A DNA stretch of 64,000 bases from Pogostemon cablin (GCA_023678885.1 CM043012.1:16838036-16902035); one strand, 5' to 3'; positions 35,961 to 48,917 are shown, counted from the stretch's first letter. Translations and numbers: made by a program. Notes: a model not told the origin generated them from the sequence alone.

Positions 35961-38230
35961 ATGAGTTTCAGTGGTCAACCACTAGTCAGTCGGGCCCTCG
36001 ACGAGCGATGAGCGGTGGTGAAGCGGTGTCGGAGTCTTTGGAGAGAGCCTTCTAGGATTTACAGGAAGAAATAGAGGTTTTTTCTTCTCGCCGAAGGCTT
36101 TCGTCGGTGACTCGCTCTTAGCCCTCTTCGTTTACTACGGCGTAAGACATACCAGATCCAGAGAATATTCGGGCATGAATCGCATCTCACGACGGTGCCC
36201 ACAATGGGATGTGGGCCCATTTTTAGGATAACACTATTCCTCATGCCCGATTTAAGGAGTTGTGTTCGAGATATGCGGCGTCAGGAGTGGACTTTATCTT
36301 GCCGATCGAAAATGAAAAGGCAAGAAGACCAGCCCCAAGGCGAGTGGCAGTGAACGTTCATATGCTGAAATTAGGGTTTCGCTTGCCTCTTCACCCTTGT
36401 TTGGCGGAGCTCCTTAATTATTGGAATTTGGTGCCTCATCAAATTTCTCCGAATGCCTGGGCTACGATTATTCGGTTCATATTTTTGTTCTGCAAGAAAG
36501 GGTATCGGTACTTGTCTCCCAAGGAAATTGACTAACTGTGCCGTCCTTCGGAGGAGAATGTGCATAAGGGGTTCTACCGAATCAGCCCTTCTCGAGGATT
36601 GACTCTTTCGGGGAAGTCTACCTCCATCAAGAATTGGAAGGAGTGGTGGTGCTGGGTTTCGAGCGTGTGGAAGCGTCGCGCATTAGGGTTCCTTCGGCCT
36701 TCCAGTTGATTCGTTCTCGCGGAGGTATGTTCACCTTCTTTTGTCTTTCATTATTGTTTTTGTATGCACGTGAGGTATAATCACTATGTTTTAAATTTTC
36801 AGACAGGGACACTCGTCCTGGTTCTCCCCCTTCGAAAGAGTTCTTGGAGTTGGTGGGCGTTATTAGCAAAATGAGAGTCCAGGAGAGGAGTACCGACATC
36901 ATTACTGATAAGCTTTGAAAAAGTATGGGCTCATGGTGGAATCGGAGGCGCCGGCTCCTCTGCAGATGGTGACTATGGCTACTCATGTAGACGCTCATTC
37001 GGAGCCACCGGAAACCTTCCTCGCTAATGCGGATATCCCTATCGGGGTGGCGATAAATCCTATAGGGTCGTCCGCCTCCCATGATCAAGCGGCTCCAAGG
37101 TCTGATGCCTTTATTGATATAATAGAAGTAGACGAGTCCTCCCCGAGGGAGATGAGTCATCAGGTTTTATAGAGAGACGCGGCCGCACTGATGTCGGGAG
37201 CCAGGGACTTTACGGGAGATGATGTCGGAGTGAATCATGAGTCGATTGGTGTTATGCTTCAAGAGAGTCTTGACGACGTGGTAGTCATTTTAGAGGGGGA
37301 ACGCGAGGAAGACTCTCTGCTTTATGATTCTGGTTGCTCTTTCCCCGTCGTCCGCATGGTGCAGCACCGTCCTTCAGGATCTAGCGGGGTGGCCATGGAT
37401 GATCAGTCGGCGCCCGTCAGCAGGCCTTCCGACCCCCAAGTAAGAGGGTTAGGGTTGATAGTTATGGTCTTTTCTCCGGCGGAGCTACTTTATGAGTGCC
37501 CTCCACCGAGACACCTTATATTGGTTTTAAGGCTGGTGTCTCTACTCCAGAAGTTCGTTCTTTGCCCCCTGTACTTCGCAGCTTGTACGGATCAAACCCA
37601 TATGATCCCAGTCAGCCCACTCTTCCGGCGTATATGTTGAGGGCGATGGAGTCTATCCCCACCAGTTTCACTCAAGAGGAGAATGACATCATAGGGAGTT
37701 TAAATCCGGATGATCTCATATACGTGGCGACTAGATACCATGCAAGAGTTGGAGGAAGCTTTGAGAGAGTCGGAGGAAGGAAGGAACGGACTCGTTTAAG
37801 AGTTGGATGATGCAAAGAGGAAGTTGGCTGATGCCCAGGAAGGGCTGAAGGTCAAAGGAATGGAGGTAACCGCCTTGTCCCACAAATATGAGGCGGACTT
37901 CTCCTCCCTGATAAATTCCGAGAGAAAAGTTGCCGGTATAGTGGGTTTTGCTAAAGCCTTGGCTCATTCGGTGCCATTGGCTAATGGGATCGGCACAATT
38001 GTTCTTACAAAAATTTACGTCAAATGTTGCATGCCCGTATAGCGGCTTCAGGGCTACCGGCTGGCGTAGACTGGGAGTCGGAGGGGATGAACTTAGTGCC
38101 ATTAGGGCTTGTGTCGGACTTTTTTCGTGTCCCTAGTTTTCCTAGTCGGACAGCATCCCAGTCTTCTACAGCATCGACTTCCGTCGTGGCCCCCACTCAA
38201 TCTGTCCCTGCTCCGCCTGACGGGACTTAG
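35961..38230 (+). pseudogene. plant 'putative gypsy-type transposon' (Transposase_28-like) gene, decayed copy 1
   Basis: A likely start ATG (35961, MSFSGQPLVSRALDE) soon meets a stop. The frame at 36260-36535 carries the family core: KLGFRLPLHPCLAELLNYWN, then LVPHQISPNAWATIIRFIFL, matching the 'G.RLPLHPF...ll..y.i.P.QL.PNaW..i.gF' region of the plant family annotated as putative gypsy-type transposon (PF04195, named from memory). After a stop a continuation (GFYRISPSRGLTLSGKSTSI then KNWKEWW) fits the next segment. A GT...AG intron probably follows GG at about 36723 to 36802. The 3' part (36915-38230) has Ser/Pro-rich sequence and a charged coiled-coil-like stretch (37740-37890), in shifted frames. 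Several stops and frame changes make this a pseudogene. Confidence 0.65.
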
Positions 38231-38649
38231 CATCTAAGATAGAATTGTAACTTTTATTCTCTTTCGTTGATTTTCGTTGGCTTATAACCTTGTTCTTTAA
38301 TAGCAATGATTGCTTTTAATGGTAATTCTGACATATATTTATTACGCATTTAATATGGTGGATCCCTCATATCCTCGCCGCCAATTTTCCTTTCGAACTG
38401 TCACATCAACATCCCTGTCCCACGATTTTCTATCCTCAATTTTGTCCACGTGTCCTGATCGGACGCTCCACAATTTTCTTTGCAAATGGGCTCTTCGAAT
38501 TCTGAGGGGTGGGACAGTAGTTATTGGGCCCCCACTTCTCTTCTCCTTCGCTTCTCCCTATAAAAAAGGGTGGTCATGTTGAAATATAAACCTACACTTA
38601 AACTTTCCAGAGCAAACATCTTCTTTTAGTTGAACTTGTTTCCCCAAGA
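38231..38649 (+). other. spacer and probable promoter between the two gypsy-type ORF copies
   Basis: The sequence has GC-rich blocks and a CTATAAAAAAGGG TATA-like box at about 38558-38570, some 80 bases upstream of the ATG at 38650. It has no coding content of its own. Confidence 0.45.
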
Positions 38650-39810
38650 ATGGCAATTTCTTCATCTTTTGCAATATTTGTGCTTCTCTTTCTGTTTTTT
38701 GTTGTTCTTCTTTCTCCCCTTATGGCGGTGGATTCGCGGTCCTCCCAGGAATTTCTCAGTTCCGAGGAAGAGGAAGAAGCCAGTAATGCTAGGGCTCCTT
38801 TAATCACACCTGTGACGCTGAGTGGGCGTCGTTCTGTTCCTCCGCCCCCAAGTTATGAGATTCCTCGGGAGCCTGTTCTTCAAGGAGAGGGTTCATCGCG
38901 GCGGCGCGTAGTTCCTAAGACTGAAAGTCGAGCCTCTCCATCCTTCATTAACCTGGAAGATTCTGTCGGCCCTAATAGCACAAGTCGCCCCTTCAGTTAG
39001 GGTCGCGCGGTGACTGATTCTACTCTGTGAGGTTATCCCACTAGTATGCGGGATAAGGATGTCGACGGGGTCCTCGCTTTATACAATTATCCTGGGATCG
39101 AGTTTGGCACATTTGGGCTACGCAAACGTCCCTGGGGCGGTGAGCCTGATCACGCTGTCTTTAATATAAGAATGTTTGCTGTCTGCGTCAGGTTACTCTG
39201 GCCCACGTTATCGGGCGAATATTGATTAATTGGGGTTTGACCCCAATGCAAATAATCCCTTCAGCTTGGGCAAACTTGATTGGTCTGCTAGTATTGCTCC
39301 ATGAGAACAGATGTCCTTCTCCTTCTACCTGGGATATCGACTATGTCTATCGTTACGTCCGCGACCCTGGTTGTCATGGCCATTACTACTTACTGGTGCA
39401 GAGGGGCGTTCGTCCTATATTCAGTAGATATTCAATCGGTAGGCAGCATTGGAGTCGCCAGTGGTTTTGGGTGCGGGGTTTTGAATGTCGCGACCCACAC
39501 GGAAATTATCTGCTAGTACCGTGTGCCTTTCGGACTTCTAAATCTGGTAAGTCTTATCATCATCTTTTTCTTGTGCTCTTACTGTAACTTATTGGCCTCC
39601 CTTTTTTTTTCGGTAGCCTTGCTTCGGCCGACTGAGGAAGAGCTATCCTTAGGGTTTCGCCGTGCTTTTGACGTGATCAACCGCATGACTCTTCCCCGCG
39701 ATGTGTTATCGCTTTTGTCAGATGACAGATTGTCGGGGGTGAATCTTTATCAGGATCCGACTCGGGCTCCGCCAGTAAGCTTCGAAGGGAGGGTGACAGA
39801 TTATTCGTGA
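38650..39810 (+). pseudogene. plant 'putative gypsy-type transposon' gene, decayed copy 2
   Basis: The frame from the ATG at 38650 starts with a hydrophobic segment (FAIFVLLFLFFVVLLSPLM) and then an acidic and Ser/Pro-rich part to a stop at 39000. In a later frame (39222-39587) the family core appears: INWGLTPMQIIPSAWANLIG, then VRDPGCHGHYYLLVQRGVRP and WSRQWFWVRG. A GT...AG intron (GTAAGT at 39547 to TCGGTAG at 39616) links it to ALRPTEEELSLGFRRAFDVI and SLLSDDRLSGVNLY, ending at 39810. The LPLHP segment before QIIPSAW is missing or mutated. Same exon layout as copy 1, and shorter (no coiled-coil part). Confidence 0.6.
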
Positions 39811-40532
39811 AATACATCATAATTAGTTATTTTTTATTAAAAATTTTATTTAGAAAGATGTATATAATGCATGGCAAAAACTCCTGTGCACCCGGGTGTA
39901 CGGACCACATTTCGTGTTCCTTTAGAATTTTGTGTTAAATTATATACCCTTTAGTATACAGATGTGTACCCTTTATTTTCTAAAGAAAATTATTGTGTGT
40001 ATCTGGGCTCATGGACAACACTCCATGCGCCTTTAGAATTTTATGTTAAATTGTATATCCTTTAGTATAAAATGTATACCCTTTATTTTCTAAAGAAATA
40101 AATATTAATGAAAAGTGTATACCCTTTAGAACAAAATGGTGTACCTTTTTTTAATTAAAGCGTATACATTTTAGACCAAAGCAATGTACCCTTACCCATA
40201 ATACTAAATTTTTAAAGGCGCACAGAATGTATTCCCGTGCGCCCGGTCGCACGCAAGCCTCACTCATAATGTATATAACATCTAATTATTTTTTTAATTT
40301 TTTAATTTGATAGCAATTAAATAAAAATTTTTTAAAAAAACTTAATTACGTCAAAAGAAAATATAATTACCCAAGTCTTTGCATTTAATATATAATTACA
40401 TTAAAACACATAATATGACTGAAATACCGGCACACAATCTATCTAATAAGACTCTGTTTCGTAAGAGAATTTGTTGTTAAAAAAAGTATAACAATTGGCT
40501 TCCATTAAAAAAAAAATTTAACGGCCTAGGGC
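39811..40532. repeat. noncoding DNA with GTGCACCCGGGTG-type MITE (copy 3)
   Basis: About 39872-40260 begins CTCCTGTGCACCCGGGTGTACGG and ends CCCGTGCGCCCGGTCGCACGCA, with several internal TATACCCTTTA repeats (39943-40200). The rest is AT-rich. Confidence 0.5.
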
Positions 40533-41585
40533 AATGACTATTCGCACCCACCGTTTTATTACATACACCCATTTATATTTACACATATTAAAATTATATA
40601 TAAATACACATTTAAAAGACTAAAATACCCTTAATATAATAAATCCAAATATCCACTCCATTCACCCTCTCAAACAAAAACACATACACTTACATTCAAG
40701 ATGAAAAAGAGAAAAGAGAAACGAGAGGAAGAGAGGAAAGAAAAGCACATACACCCACATTAAGAAGGAGAAGAAAGAAAGAAGAGAAGAAGAGGAAGAA
40801 GTCCATCCCTTCGAATTATAATATAAAATTCTAGGGTTATAGTTTTAGGGTTTAAAATAAGCCAAATAAATTGTGTTTTGTTGTAGGAATGGTTGTGGGT
40901 AGCATGATTGTTCATTTTGTTAGGAAAATAGAACTGGACAGTGAGTGAATCGAATAAAAATGACCACATATGTTTGACCATGGTATGCCGTGAATTGGAG
41001 GTTTGTTCGACACGTGATTGACGAGTTTTATAGATATGTTCAACTAGTCCCGGTCACAATGAAAATTTTCAGCAAGGACTAGTCAAACATAATGCAAATT
41101 TTCGGCCAAGACTGATCGAGCACTATTGCATTTCATCGTCCTGGTTGGTCGAACAGTCTGGCGTCAAGGAAAAAAATCCATGAAAACAACATTTTAATCG
41201 GTGTAAATTCATAAATATACATACTTTTAGGTTCTTAAGTGTATCTTCTTTTGACATTATGTCCATTTGAGCAAATGAGAAGATTTATAGGGTGTGGAAA
41301 AACTATGGTTCTTCATAATAATGTTGGGGAAAGGTTTGGTGGATGTTTTGATTTGGGATAAAGTGAGGGAGATTTTAATGTGAAGATTGATAATGGTGTG
41401 TGTATTTATGGTTTGGTGAAGTATTAATGTGAATTGTGAGGTATGTGTACATATCATGTATGTATAATGTTGTAAGTGTGGTGTATGAGTTTAATGGGTA
41501 TTTTGGTAATTTAATATATATTTATTATATGAAAAACGAAACTTGTGTACAGTAGTAAAATGGTGTGTGTGAATTGTTGATTTTA
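40533..41585. mobile_element. candidate TIR element, about 1.05 kb
   Basis: The left end (AATGACTATTCGCACCCACCGTTTTATTACATACACC) has an inverted, diverged counterpart at 41540-41580 (containing AGTAGTAAAATGGTGTGTG). No target duplication could be defined. The interior holds GA-rich sequence (40690-40800) and a segment with ACTAGTC...TTTTC.GC repeats at 41040-41150. Short frames on both strands have no features. Confidence 0.4.
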
Positions 41586-41589
41586 GGAT

Positions 41590-42160
41590 CGTTTGGTTCA
41601 ACCGTAATCCATTAAAATAAAATAAACGATTAGCGGAAGCGATTAAACGTTTACCTTTCACCGGGTGTGTTGATGAAGATCATTTGCAAACCACCTTTGA
41701 TCTTCTGTTGTATGACCCTTGTCCAATCCTACTATTGTGTGGGCAAAATCTGCAGGATTTTTCCAATCTGTTTCTCTCCCTCACTCACGTCAAAAGAGGC
41801 GCAGGAATAAGGGCAACTAGAAACTGAGATGACTCATTTATTTGGGCTACAGCATGGACCAGGAGGAGAAATTGGACTGGGCCTCAATTGGATTTAATTA
41901 ACCAAGCTTAGCCCAAAGCTTTTAATTAAATCCAATAATAATAATATAATCCACTAAAATATTATTACTGCACTACCCATCCAATCCCAATATAATGTTT
42001 TGGGCTCCTTATTATGAGCCCGAAAGTCTCCCCATGTTTAAGATATGCAATGTCCATTAATTAATTAAGTTACTGACAACTCAAATTAATTAATATCTCA
42101 TCCGAGAGTAGTACCACTCAACCTTTTTATCATGCCGGAATTAATCCACTTGCAAGATTT
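41590..42160. other. unassigned noncoding DNA, possibly a decayed LTR
   Basis: The phrase ACGATTAGCGGAAGCGATTAAACG near 41627 and the overall composition resemble the ends of plant copia LTRs, but neither a primer-binding site nor a partner repeat is visible. Confidence 0.3.
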
Positions 42161-42279
42161 ACATGATAAACCTTATGAGCTCCTCAAGGGGACAAGCTAT
42201 TTTATGTAGAAATAATGGCAAAATTATGCTAAATAATGCTCAGAAATTCGGTGGTAAGGCTAAAAAAACGCATAAAATC

Positions 42280-42480
42280 GGCGGACAAGCTCAATCAGGG
42301 TCAAAAAATTGGCGGACATGCTCAATTGTACTACAAATATTGGCGGACATGCTCAATTGTACTACAAATATTGACGGACATGTTCAACTACGCTAGAAAC
42401 ATCGGTGGATAAGCTCAAAAAGATTAGAAAAATATGCCGACAAGTTCAATTACACTACAAATTACACTGAAATTTCCAAT
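42280..42480. repeat. short tandem repeat of about 37 bp ('GGCGGACATGCTCAATTGTACTAC')
   Basis: Two near-perfect copies at 42312 and 42349, with decayed units on each side (for example GGCGGACAAGCTCAATC at 42280, CGGACATGTTCAACTACGCTA at 42374, GCCGACAAGTTCAATTACACTAC at 42435). The plus-strand frame 42163-42396 runs through it and is not considered a gene. Confidence 0.75.
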
Positions 42481-42559
42481 TGTACTCAAATAATTATCGT
42501 CGAACATATAAACTTAAAATTCGTCGGACACGGCAAATTCATACACTAACAACTCCAAA

Positions 42560-44211
42560 TTCAGACTTACTTCCTCGGTAGACAAGAACAACTTCAAATT
42601 CAGACTCTTCAGTAACAACTCCAAATTCACTATACTTTAATTAAATCGCAATTCTGCAAAACCCTAAAATCCTAAAGACGGAATACCTGGTTATCCATAT
42701 TTGCTGCTGCTAATTTTCAACATGGAGATGACGATGGATTGAACGACACGTCGGAGGCCCGGACGGAGCGCTGTGTCCGTCAGAAAAATCGAGAGTTTGA
42801 GAGAGAGAGAGGGAGAATATGGGTGGGATGAGGGCCGATGAAAAGAGAGAGAGACAGAGAGTAAAAAACAAAAAATTTGAGAAAAAAATGTCAAAGATTC
42901 TCTCCCCAATTTCAACGCCTCTAAAAGCGGTACTTTTAACTGTTGGGCTACTATTCCGAGATTCCAAAAAGAAGGGAAAAATATGACATGTGTTAGGGGT
43001 GTAAATTAGGAATATACACAAAAAATAGAACAAATTAGATGTTTTAAAAAGAGTAAGGCAAAAAAGATGTTGCGTGTGTGATATAGGGCATAAAAAGTGA
43101 TGTCCCAAATAGAATTGATGTGCTAGGTAATAAGAGTTTTCCGGTGTATGTTTGTGGGATGAGGTTAAAATAGTATTTTCACTATAATTATTTTGAGAGT
43201 TTGTGTGCATACTCTTTTGGGTGGCAATAGTATTGTCTTAATATTAATCATAAGTGAACTGAAAAATATAGCTAATCGACGTCGTTGTAAAATATATGAT
43301 CATTATTTTAGAGTTTATTTTTTATTAAAATTCATAAAAATTATTATTTTCATAAAAACGGTTTAATAGATGTTTTTATGCATGTAAGAATTTTGATTAA
43401 ATGACAAAATTTAAAAATTATGTGTACTTAACAAAAAAATAAATTTATGATTCGATCGAGAAAATAAATGAAAAGTCATATATTTAATTGATAAAGAAAA
43501 AGTTCATGATTAAATTGAGAAAAAAAATAAGAGAGTCATGTATTTTTTTATAAAAAAAAATTCGTGATAAATTAAAAAAGAAGAAAAGATCATGTATTTT
43601 AATGCAATTAATCTATTTAAATTTATATATTATATTTTAACTATTTACGTGTCTTGATCTTTAAATATTTAATTATTTACGTGTCTTGATTTATAATATT
43701 TTAAATATTTACATGTCTTGATTTTATTAAATAAAATAGTCACATATATATTTTGTAATCGAAGAATTTGTGATTAAATGAAAGAAAAAAAACTTTTAAT
43801 ATTATACCTTTAAAAATGAGAGTTTGTGATTAAATTGAGAAAATAAAAAAAATGTGTATTTAATTGATAAAATGAAAGTTCGTGATAAAATTAAGAAAAA
43901 AAATAAAATTCATGTATTTTTTTATAATAAAATAAGTTTGTAATTAAATTGAAAATTAAGGAGTGTCGTATAATTTAATTCAATTAACCCTTTAAATTAA
44001 AAAGTGTGGATAAAAAAAAGTTAAAATGCAGTGTTCATTAAATTGGGGCAACTAGTGTAGAACTAGTTTTACCATATTTATTTTAGGTAGAACCTGTGGT
44101 CTCTACTTCTTATAATTAATTAGTTTGTGGTCTCCGACTCCCCTAGTTAATTAGGCAAAGATTTGTGTAACAATATTAATAAAAAGTGATATTGAAAAGT
44201 GATAATGATAT
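42560..44211. other. AT-rich noncoding DNA
   Basis: No gene is supported. A GA-rich segment lies at 42790-42860. From 43380 to 44000 the phrases 'TTCGTGATTAAATTGAGAAAA' and 'CATGTATTTTTTTATAAT' recur at roughly 60-130 bp intervals, a degenerate repeat tract. Confidence 0.5.
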
Positions 44212-45562
44212 TGTAGGTAATTAAATTTTATTGTCTAATAAATAGAATGCGAAAGAAAAATATATTAAATATTGATTAAATATTTATTTATTAAGGGATT
44301 TAAATAAATTAATTCCTAAAATAAGTAAATAAATAATTGATAATTAATATAATTTAAGCCCAAATCCAAGCCAAATGAGCTCGATACAAGTCAAAAGAGT
44401 CTCATTCAAGTTAAATGGGCTCAAATTCGAGTTAAGTGGACTCCATTCAAGTCATGTGAGCTTGACCCAAGTCAAATGAGTTCAAATCAAGTTCAGTTGG
44501 CCTAATTTAATTAAATAGGCTCACATCAGGTCCAACACACCTAATTAAATTAAATAGGCCCAAGTCAAATCCAGCAGACCTAATTAAAAAAAAATAGGCC
44601 CAAATCAAATCCTACAAACTTAATTAAATTAAATAGGCCCGTATCCAGTCCAACAGACTTAATTAAAGGAAAAAACCCAACATATTTTTTGAAGGAGAAA
44701 ATATCTCTCAAGTGGTTATTTTCTTTACATATAAATAAGGACATTCAGTCCTCATTCCAGACACATTCAAGCACCTGAAGACAAGACGCTCTTGAAGAGA
44801 TAAAGAACATTCGAGAATCTTCAAATTTTCAAAGCTTCAAGCTCAAGAACATTCAAGGATCTTCAAATTTTTAAAGCTTCAAGATCAAGAACATTCGAGG
44901 ATCTTCAAATCTTCAAAGCTTCAAGCTCAAGAATACTCGAGGATCTTCAAATCTTCAAAGCTTCAAGCTCAAGAACACTTGAAGATCTTCAAATCTTCAA
45001 AGCTTCAAGCTCAAGAACACTCGAGGATCTTCAAATCTTCAAAACTTCAAGCTCAAAACCTTCGAGGATCATCAAATCTTCGAATCTTCAAGCTTAGGAC
45101 CTTCAAGTGATCTTCAAATTTTCAAAGCTTCAAGTCGAAAGCTTCAAGTCAAGCTTCAAGCAACTTCAAAGTAACTCAAGTCAAGAACCGCCTCTGATCA
45201 AAGACTAAGGTGCTAAGCCTTTCTGATCCGGCGTTCTTCATCCAGTAAAATTCGTGAGGTCAACTGTGTTCTACCAAATTGAACGGCGTTCTTCGCAACA
45301 AATCTTCAAGTCAACGTTTGATCAGAACAAAGGCTCGACGCCTCCAGATAAACGTTTTAAAGCTTCAAGTCAACCCCTCGGACCAAGCTTCATCCGAAGA
45401 TCCGACTCCGAAAGTTGAATGAGTCAAAAAGTATACTCAAGAAAGGAATCAGAGGATAGCTAGATACTGTTCACTTAATTCTCAAAATTCAATCCACATC
45501 GGATTATCTTTGTAATTTATTTTGTGTTTATTATTCAATAAATATAAAATTTTGTTGTTACA
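44212..45562 (+). repeat. probable solo LTR (gypsy type) with a 42-bp tandem array
   Basis: The block contains a TATAAATAAGG box (about 44729-44740), a transcribed-looking leader, and ends near AATTTTGTTGTTACA (45562) after a TTCAATAAATATAAAATT segment resembling an LTR polyadenylation region. Proposed ends TGTAGG...GTTACA give about 1.35 kb; no matching 5-bp duplication was found, so the borders are tentative. No internal domain adjoins it. The part 44345-44670 has degenerate repeats of the form AAATAGGCCCAAATCAA..CC.A.AGACTTAATTAA. Confidence 0.5.
44805..45080. repeat. 42-bp tandem array, about 6.5 copies
   Basis: Units start at 44805, 44847, 44889, 44931, 44973, 45015 and (partial) 45057, each reading GAACATTCGAGGATCTTCAA followed by ATCTTCAAAGCTTCAAGCTCAA with few changes. 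It sits just downstream of the TATA box of the surrounding LTR. Confidence 0.95.
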
Positions 45563-46079
45563 TATGCAATAAACTATTTCATAAACAATTTATAATATAA
45601 TTAAAAAGTAATAACATTTTATAAAGAGAGTGATAATTAATTATGAAATATAAAATAATATCATACTGTGTCACACTCGCCCAGCCTCTTATATAGCGTT
45701 TAATGAGGTCCATTTTAATGTCTATGCTTTAAGGGTTGACAAAACTTGCATAGCTTTGCATTCTAATTTGTACTATAAGATGCATATTTTACCAACCTTT
45801 AAATTAATTTGGGCTCAGCATTTATTACTTGACTTCCATGCAAGCAATTCATGCACCTTCTTAAATACTATGAAATCATAATTAGGTAGCACTACTTTCT
45901 TTTTCACAATGTTTTACACATTATTGTTTGGTTTTATTTATTTATTTTTCTTATCTTGTTGATATTCAATTAGTTCATAATTAGGTAGCACTACATTTTT
46001 TCACAATGTTTTACACATTATTGTTTGGTTTTATTTATTTTATTTTTTTAAATCTTATCTTATGGATATTCAATTAGGA
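45563..46079. repeat. noncoding DNA with a 99-bp tandem duplication
   Basis: The unit starting CATAATTAGGTAGCACTAC occurs at 45877 and 45976; both copies share CACAATGTTTTACACATTAT. Confidence 0.85.
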
Positions 46080-46315
46080 CAAATACTAGTGTGAGATCGT
46101 CTCAAGTAAGTTCTTAAGTGAGACGAACAAAAAGTAATAACGTCATTAATGAAAGTAATACTCAATCGATGAAAAGTGATGATGGTGCAATTATCTATTT
46201 TATAAACAATTTATGAATAAAAAATGAGAAAATTTTATTGCGAAAATGATAACATTTTATAAGTAAAGTGATAATAGTTTTATCATTTTTATCTTACACA
46301 AGACACCCACCCTAC
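46080..46315. repeat. MITE, GAGACGGTCTC family (copy 5)
   Basis: Left end ACTAGTGTGAGATCGTCTCAAG, right end ATCTTACACAAGACACCCACC, interior AAAAAGTAATAAC/AAAGTGATAATAG words. Confidence 0.6.
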
Positions 46316-48467
46316 TAGTGCACGTGAGCTAAAATATTCAAAAACTTCATCTACTAGACTTCTAGCTTATAGAATCTAGCACCAAAATTTAGAATTCAAC
46401 AATTATATCTTGAGGTATTATGAAGTTTTCATTCGATTTTCGTCCGATCTAATTGGCAAACACAAACCGCCTCGCTGAAATCTTCTTTTAAGACAAGAAG
46501 TAATAATATTTATTAAAAATTTATACTCGTATTAATATGAGTTGATCTAATATACCAACGTGTACGTTAACAACATGACCTGAATTAAAAAACGTGTCAA
46601 GTATATACGTTAGAAATAGCCCGTTAATTTGTCACAGCAGCAGCGGAGTAATGCTAACGCACAACACTGTTGGTGGAATTGGAAATTAGGATAGACGTTT
46701 AGGCTGTAGAATTGGAGATTGGCATCCGTGTCTAGAAATGGTAGGAATCGTGGTGTATGTTATAATCACCTGTATTACTTATTATTAAGTAGTGTATTAG
46801 TTATTATTAAGTACTGTATTAAATTGTTAGATGTTATTATTAATTAATAATTGAGAGATGTTAACTGTATTTTCTTTAATTAATTAATAAATGTGATTGT
46901 GCACCCCACTTTTTGAAATTTATACACTTATGAATAAAAATATATACACTAATGAATAAAATATATACAATTTGTTATCGAATTTTCTGTAAATCTTTTT
47001 AATGAAAAATTGAATATAAAAAAAATCATACAATCATTAAGAAATATGTATACACTATAAAATAAAAATTTATTCGTGCACCAAATATCAACTCATAAAT
47101 GTTCTAAAACATATATTTAATTATTTTATATTTTTAAATACATATTTTAAATCAATTAATTATTTTTAATTCAATACTGTATATGAATTTAATCATAAAT
47201 GTATTATTTTTTATAATTTAATGTATAATCAAAGTTATATGTAAATATTAAAATAATACTAATAAAATTTAAAATAATATTACAAAGTAATACATTTATT
47301 AAAAAGGACATATATAACTATAAAATTATAATTAATGCAATTTATAATGTTAATATATATTAAAAATCAATACAGTTCAATATTACCTTATATATGCAAA
47401 ATAACAATACAATTGAATATAAAAAGTAATACAATTATTTAATTCAACGTATACTTTAATAATTAAAATAATACAACAACTTCATTGTAAATTTTACATA
47501 ATAATCTACTCTTCATTTTAAAAATATGCATTTATGAATAAAAATTTATACACTTAATAATAAAAATATATACAATTATCAATAAATAAAAAATATACAT
47601 TTATTAATAAATACATATACATTAAATAACGAAAATGTATACAGTGATACTGTTGTAAAAAACATATATACATCAATCCTATTTATGGTTCAACAGAGGC
47701 ATCCGAAGCAAGGCAATCGACATTTGTTCACAACCAAACTATCATTGTATTTCCAGAACTATTAAGAAACTCTTTGGCTCACTATTAACATCAAAATTTA
47801 AGAATAAACATAATCACAATTCCAATCTCTATACATTAAATTTAAAATAATAAACCATAACCACAATTCTAAAGAATCTGATTTCACATAACTAAAATTG
47901 AAAATTTGACGAGAAGAATTAAGGTTTGGGATAAAAATCTTGAATCCAAAATTCGAGAAAAGAATTAGGGCATAGATTGTAAATCGGGTGAGACTTTTAA
48001 CATCTCTAAAATCTCAAATCTCTAAAATCAAAAATCTCAAAAATCTAAAATCATGAGTTAAGAACAGCGACGCGTCGGTATCGCAACGGCTGACGTCATT
48101 ATAGTCTCATAAATTGTCGAAGAAGATGTATCAAAAAGGAGAAGAGAAGCATCGTCGTCCTCTGCTATTGCTTCTGACTGACGATGACGAAGGTTCTACA
48201 GCCGGAGTCGAAAAAGATGAATCAAAAAGGAGTGAAAAAGCGTCGTCATTCTCTACTATTGCTTCTAACTTACGATGACGAAGGTTCCATAGACGGAGAG
48301 AGTCGAAGAATATCTGGAGACGATGGAAACCATCGCTTCTCTCCCACCGTGCCTTAACTAAAATCAGAGAGAAAAGGGATGAGTGAAAATTAGGTTGAGA
48401 GTGCTACTGACCCAAATGAAATCCCAACACTTTTATATGATGGGTACAATAGATTTTGATTAATAAA
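46316..48467. other. AT-rich noncoding DNA with MITE remnants
   Basis: About 46895-47095 carries a diverged GTGCACCC-family element (GTGATTGTGCACCCCAC...TTCGTGCACCAAATAT). At 48131 and 48222 a 91-bp unit (TCAAAAAGGAG...GACGATGACGAAGGTTC) is tandemly duplicated. No gene is supported. Confidence 0.5.
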
Positions 48468-48722
48468 AACTAGTGTAAGTCTTGCGTGAGACCGTCTCAC
48501 TTGAGATCATTTTACACCTTTTAAAATATTTATCACTTTAGCTATATAATATTATCACTTTTGCTATAAAACGTTATCGTTTTCATTAATACTATAAATT
48601 GTTCATGAAATACTATTATCACTTTTTATTAATTTATTATCACTTTTCATTATAAAAGTTATCACTTTTTGAACGTCTAACGTAAGCCTTTACGTGAGAC
48701 GGTCTTATATAAGTTTTTGCCT
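48468..48722. repeat. MITE, GAGACGGTCTC family (copy 6)
   Basis: Left end GTAAGTCTTGCGTGAGACCGTCTCACTTG, right end inverted (TTTACGTGAGACGGTCTTATATAAG). The interior is a run of ATCACTTTT words. One of the best-preserved copies. Confidence 0.75.
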
Positions 48723-48840
48723 AAAAAATAATAGTGTATAAAATTATTTCATAAATAATTTATAATATAAATAAATAATAATAATATTTTTAATAAAAAT
48801 GTTAATATCTTTTATATAGAATAATAATAATTATTCTTAA

Positions 48841-48841
<1 letters not shown>

Positions 48842-48913
<72 letters not shown>
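48842..48913. repeat. (AT)n microsatellite, about 36 units
   Basis: Uninterrupted AT dinucleotide run. Confidence 0.97.

Positions 48914-48917
<4 letters not shown>

Noticed and set aside
38650..39000. Hydrophobic N-terminus suggesting a secreted protein
   Set aside because: The downstream core matches a plant gypsy-type transposon family, and the frame has stops; the hydrophobic run is not enough to call a secreted gene.
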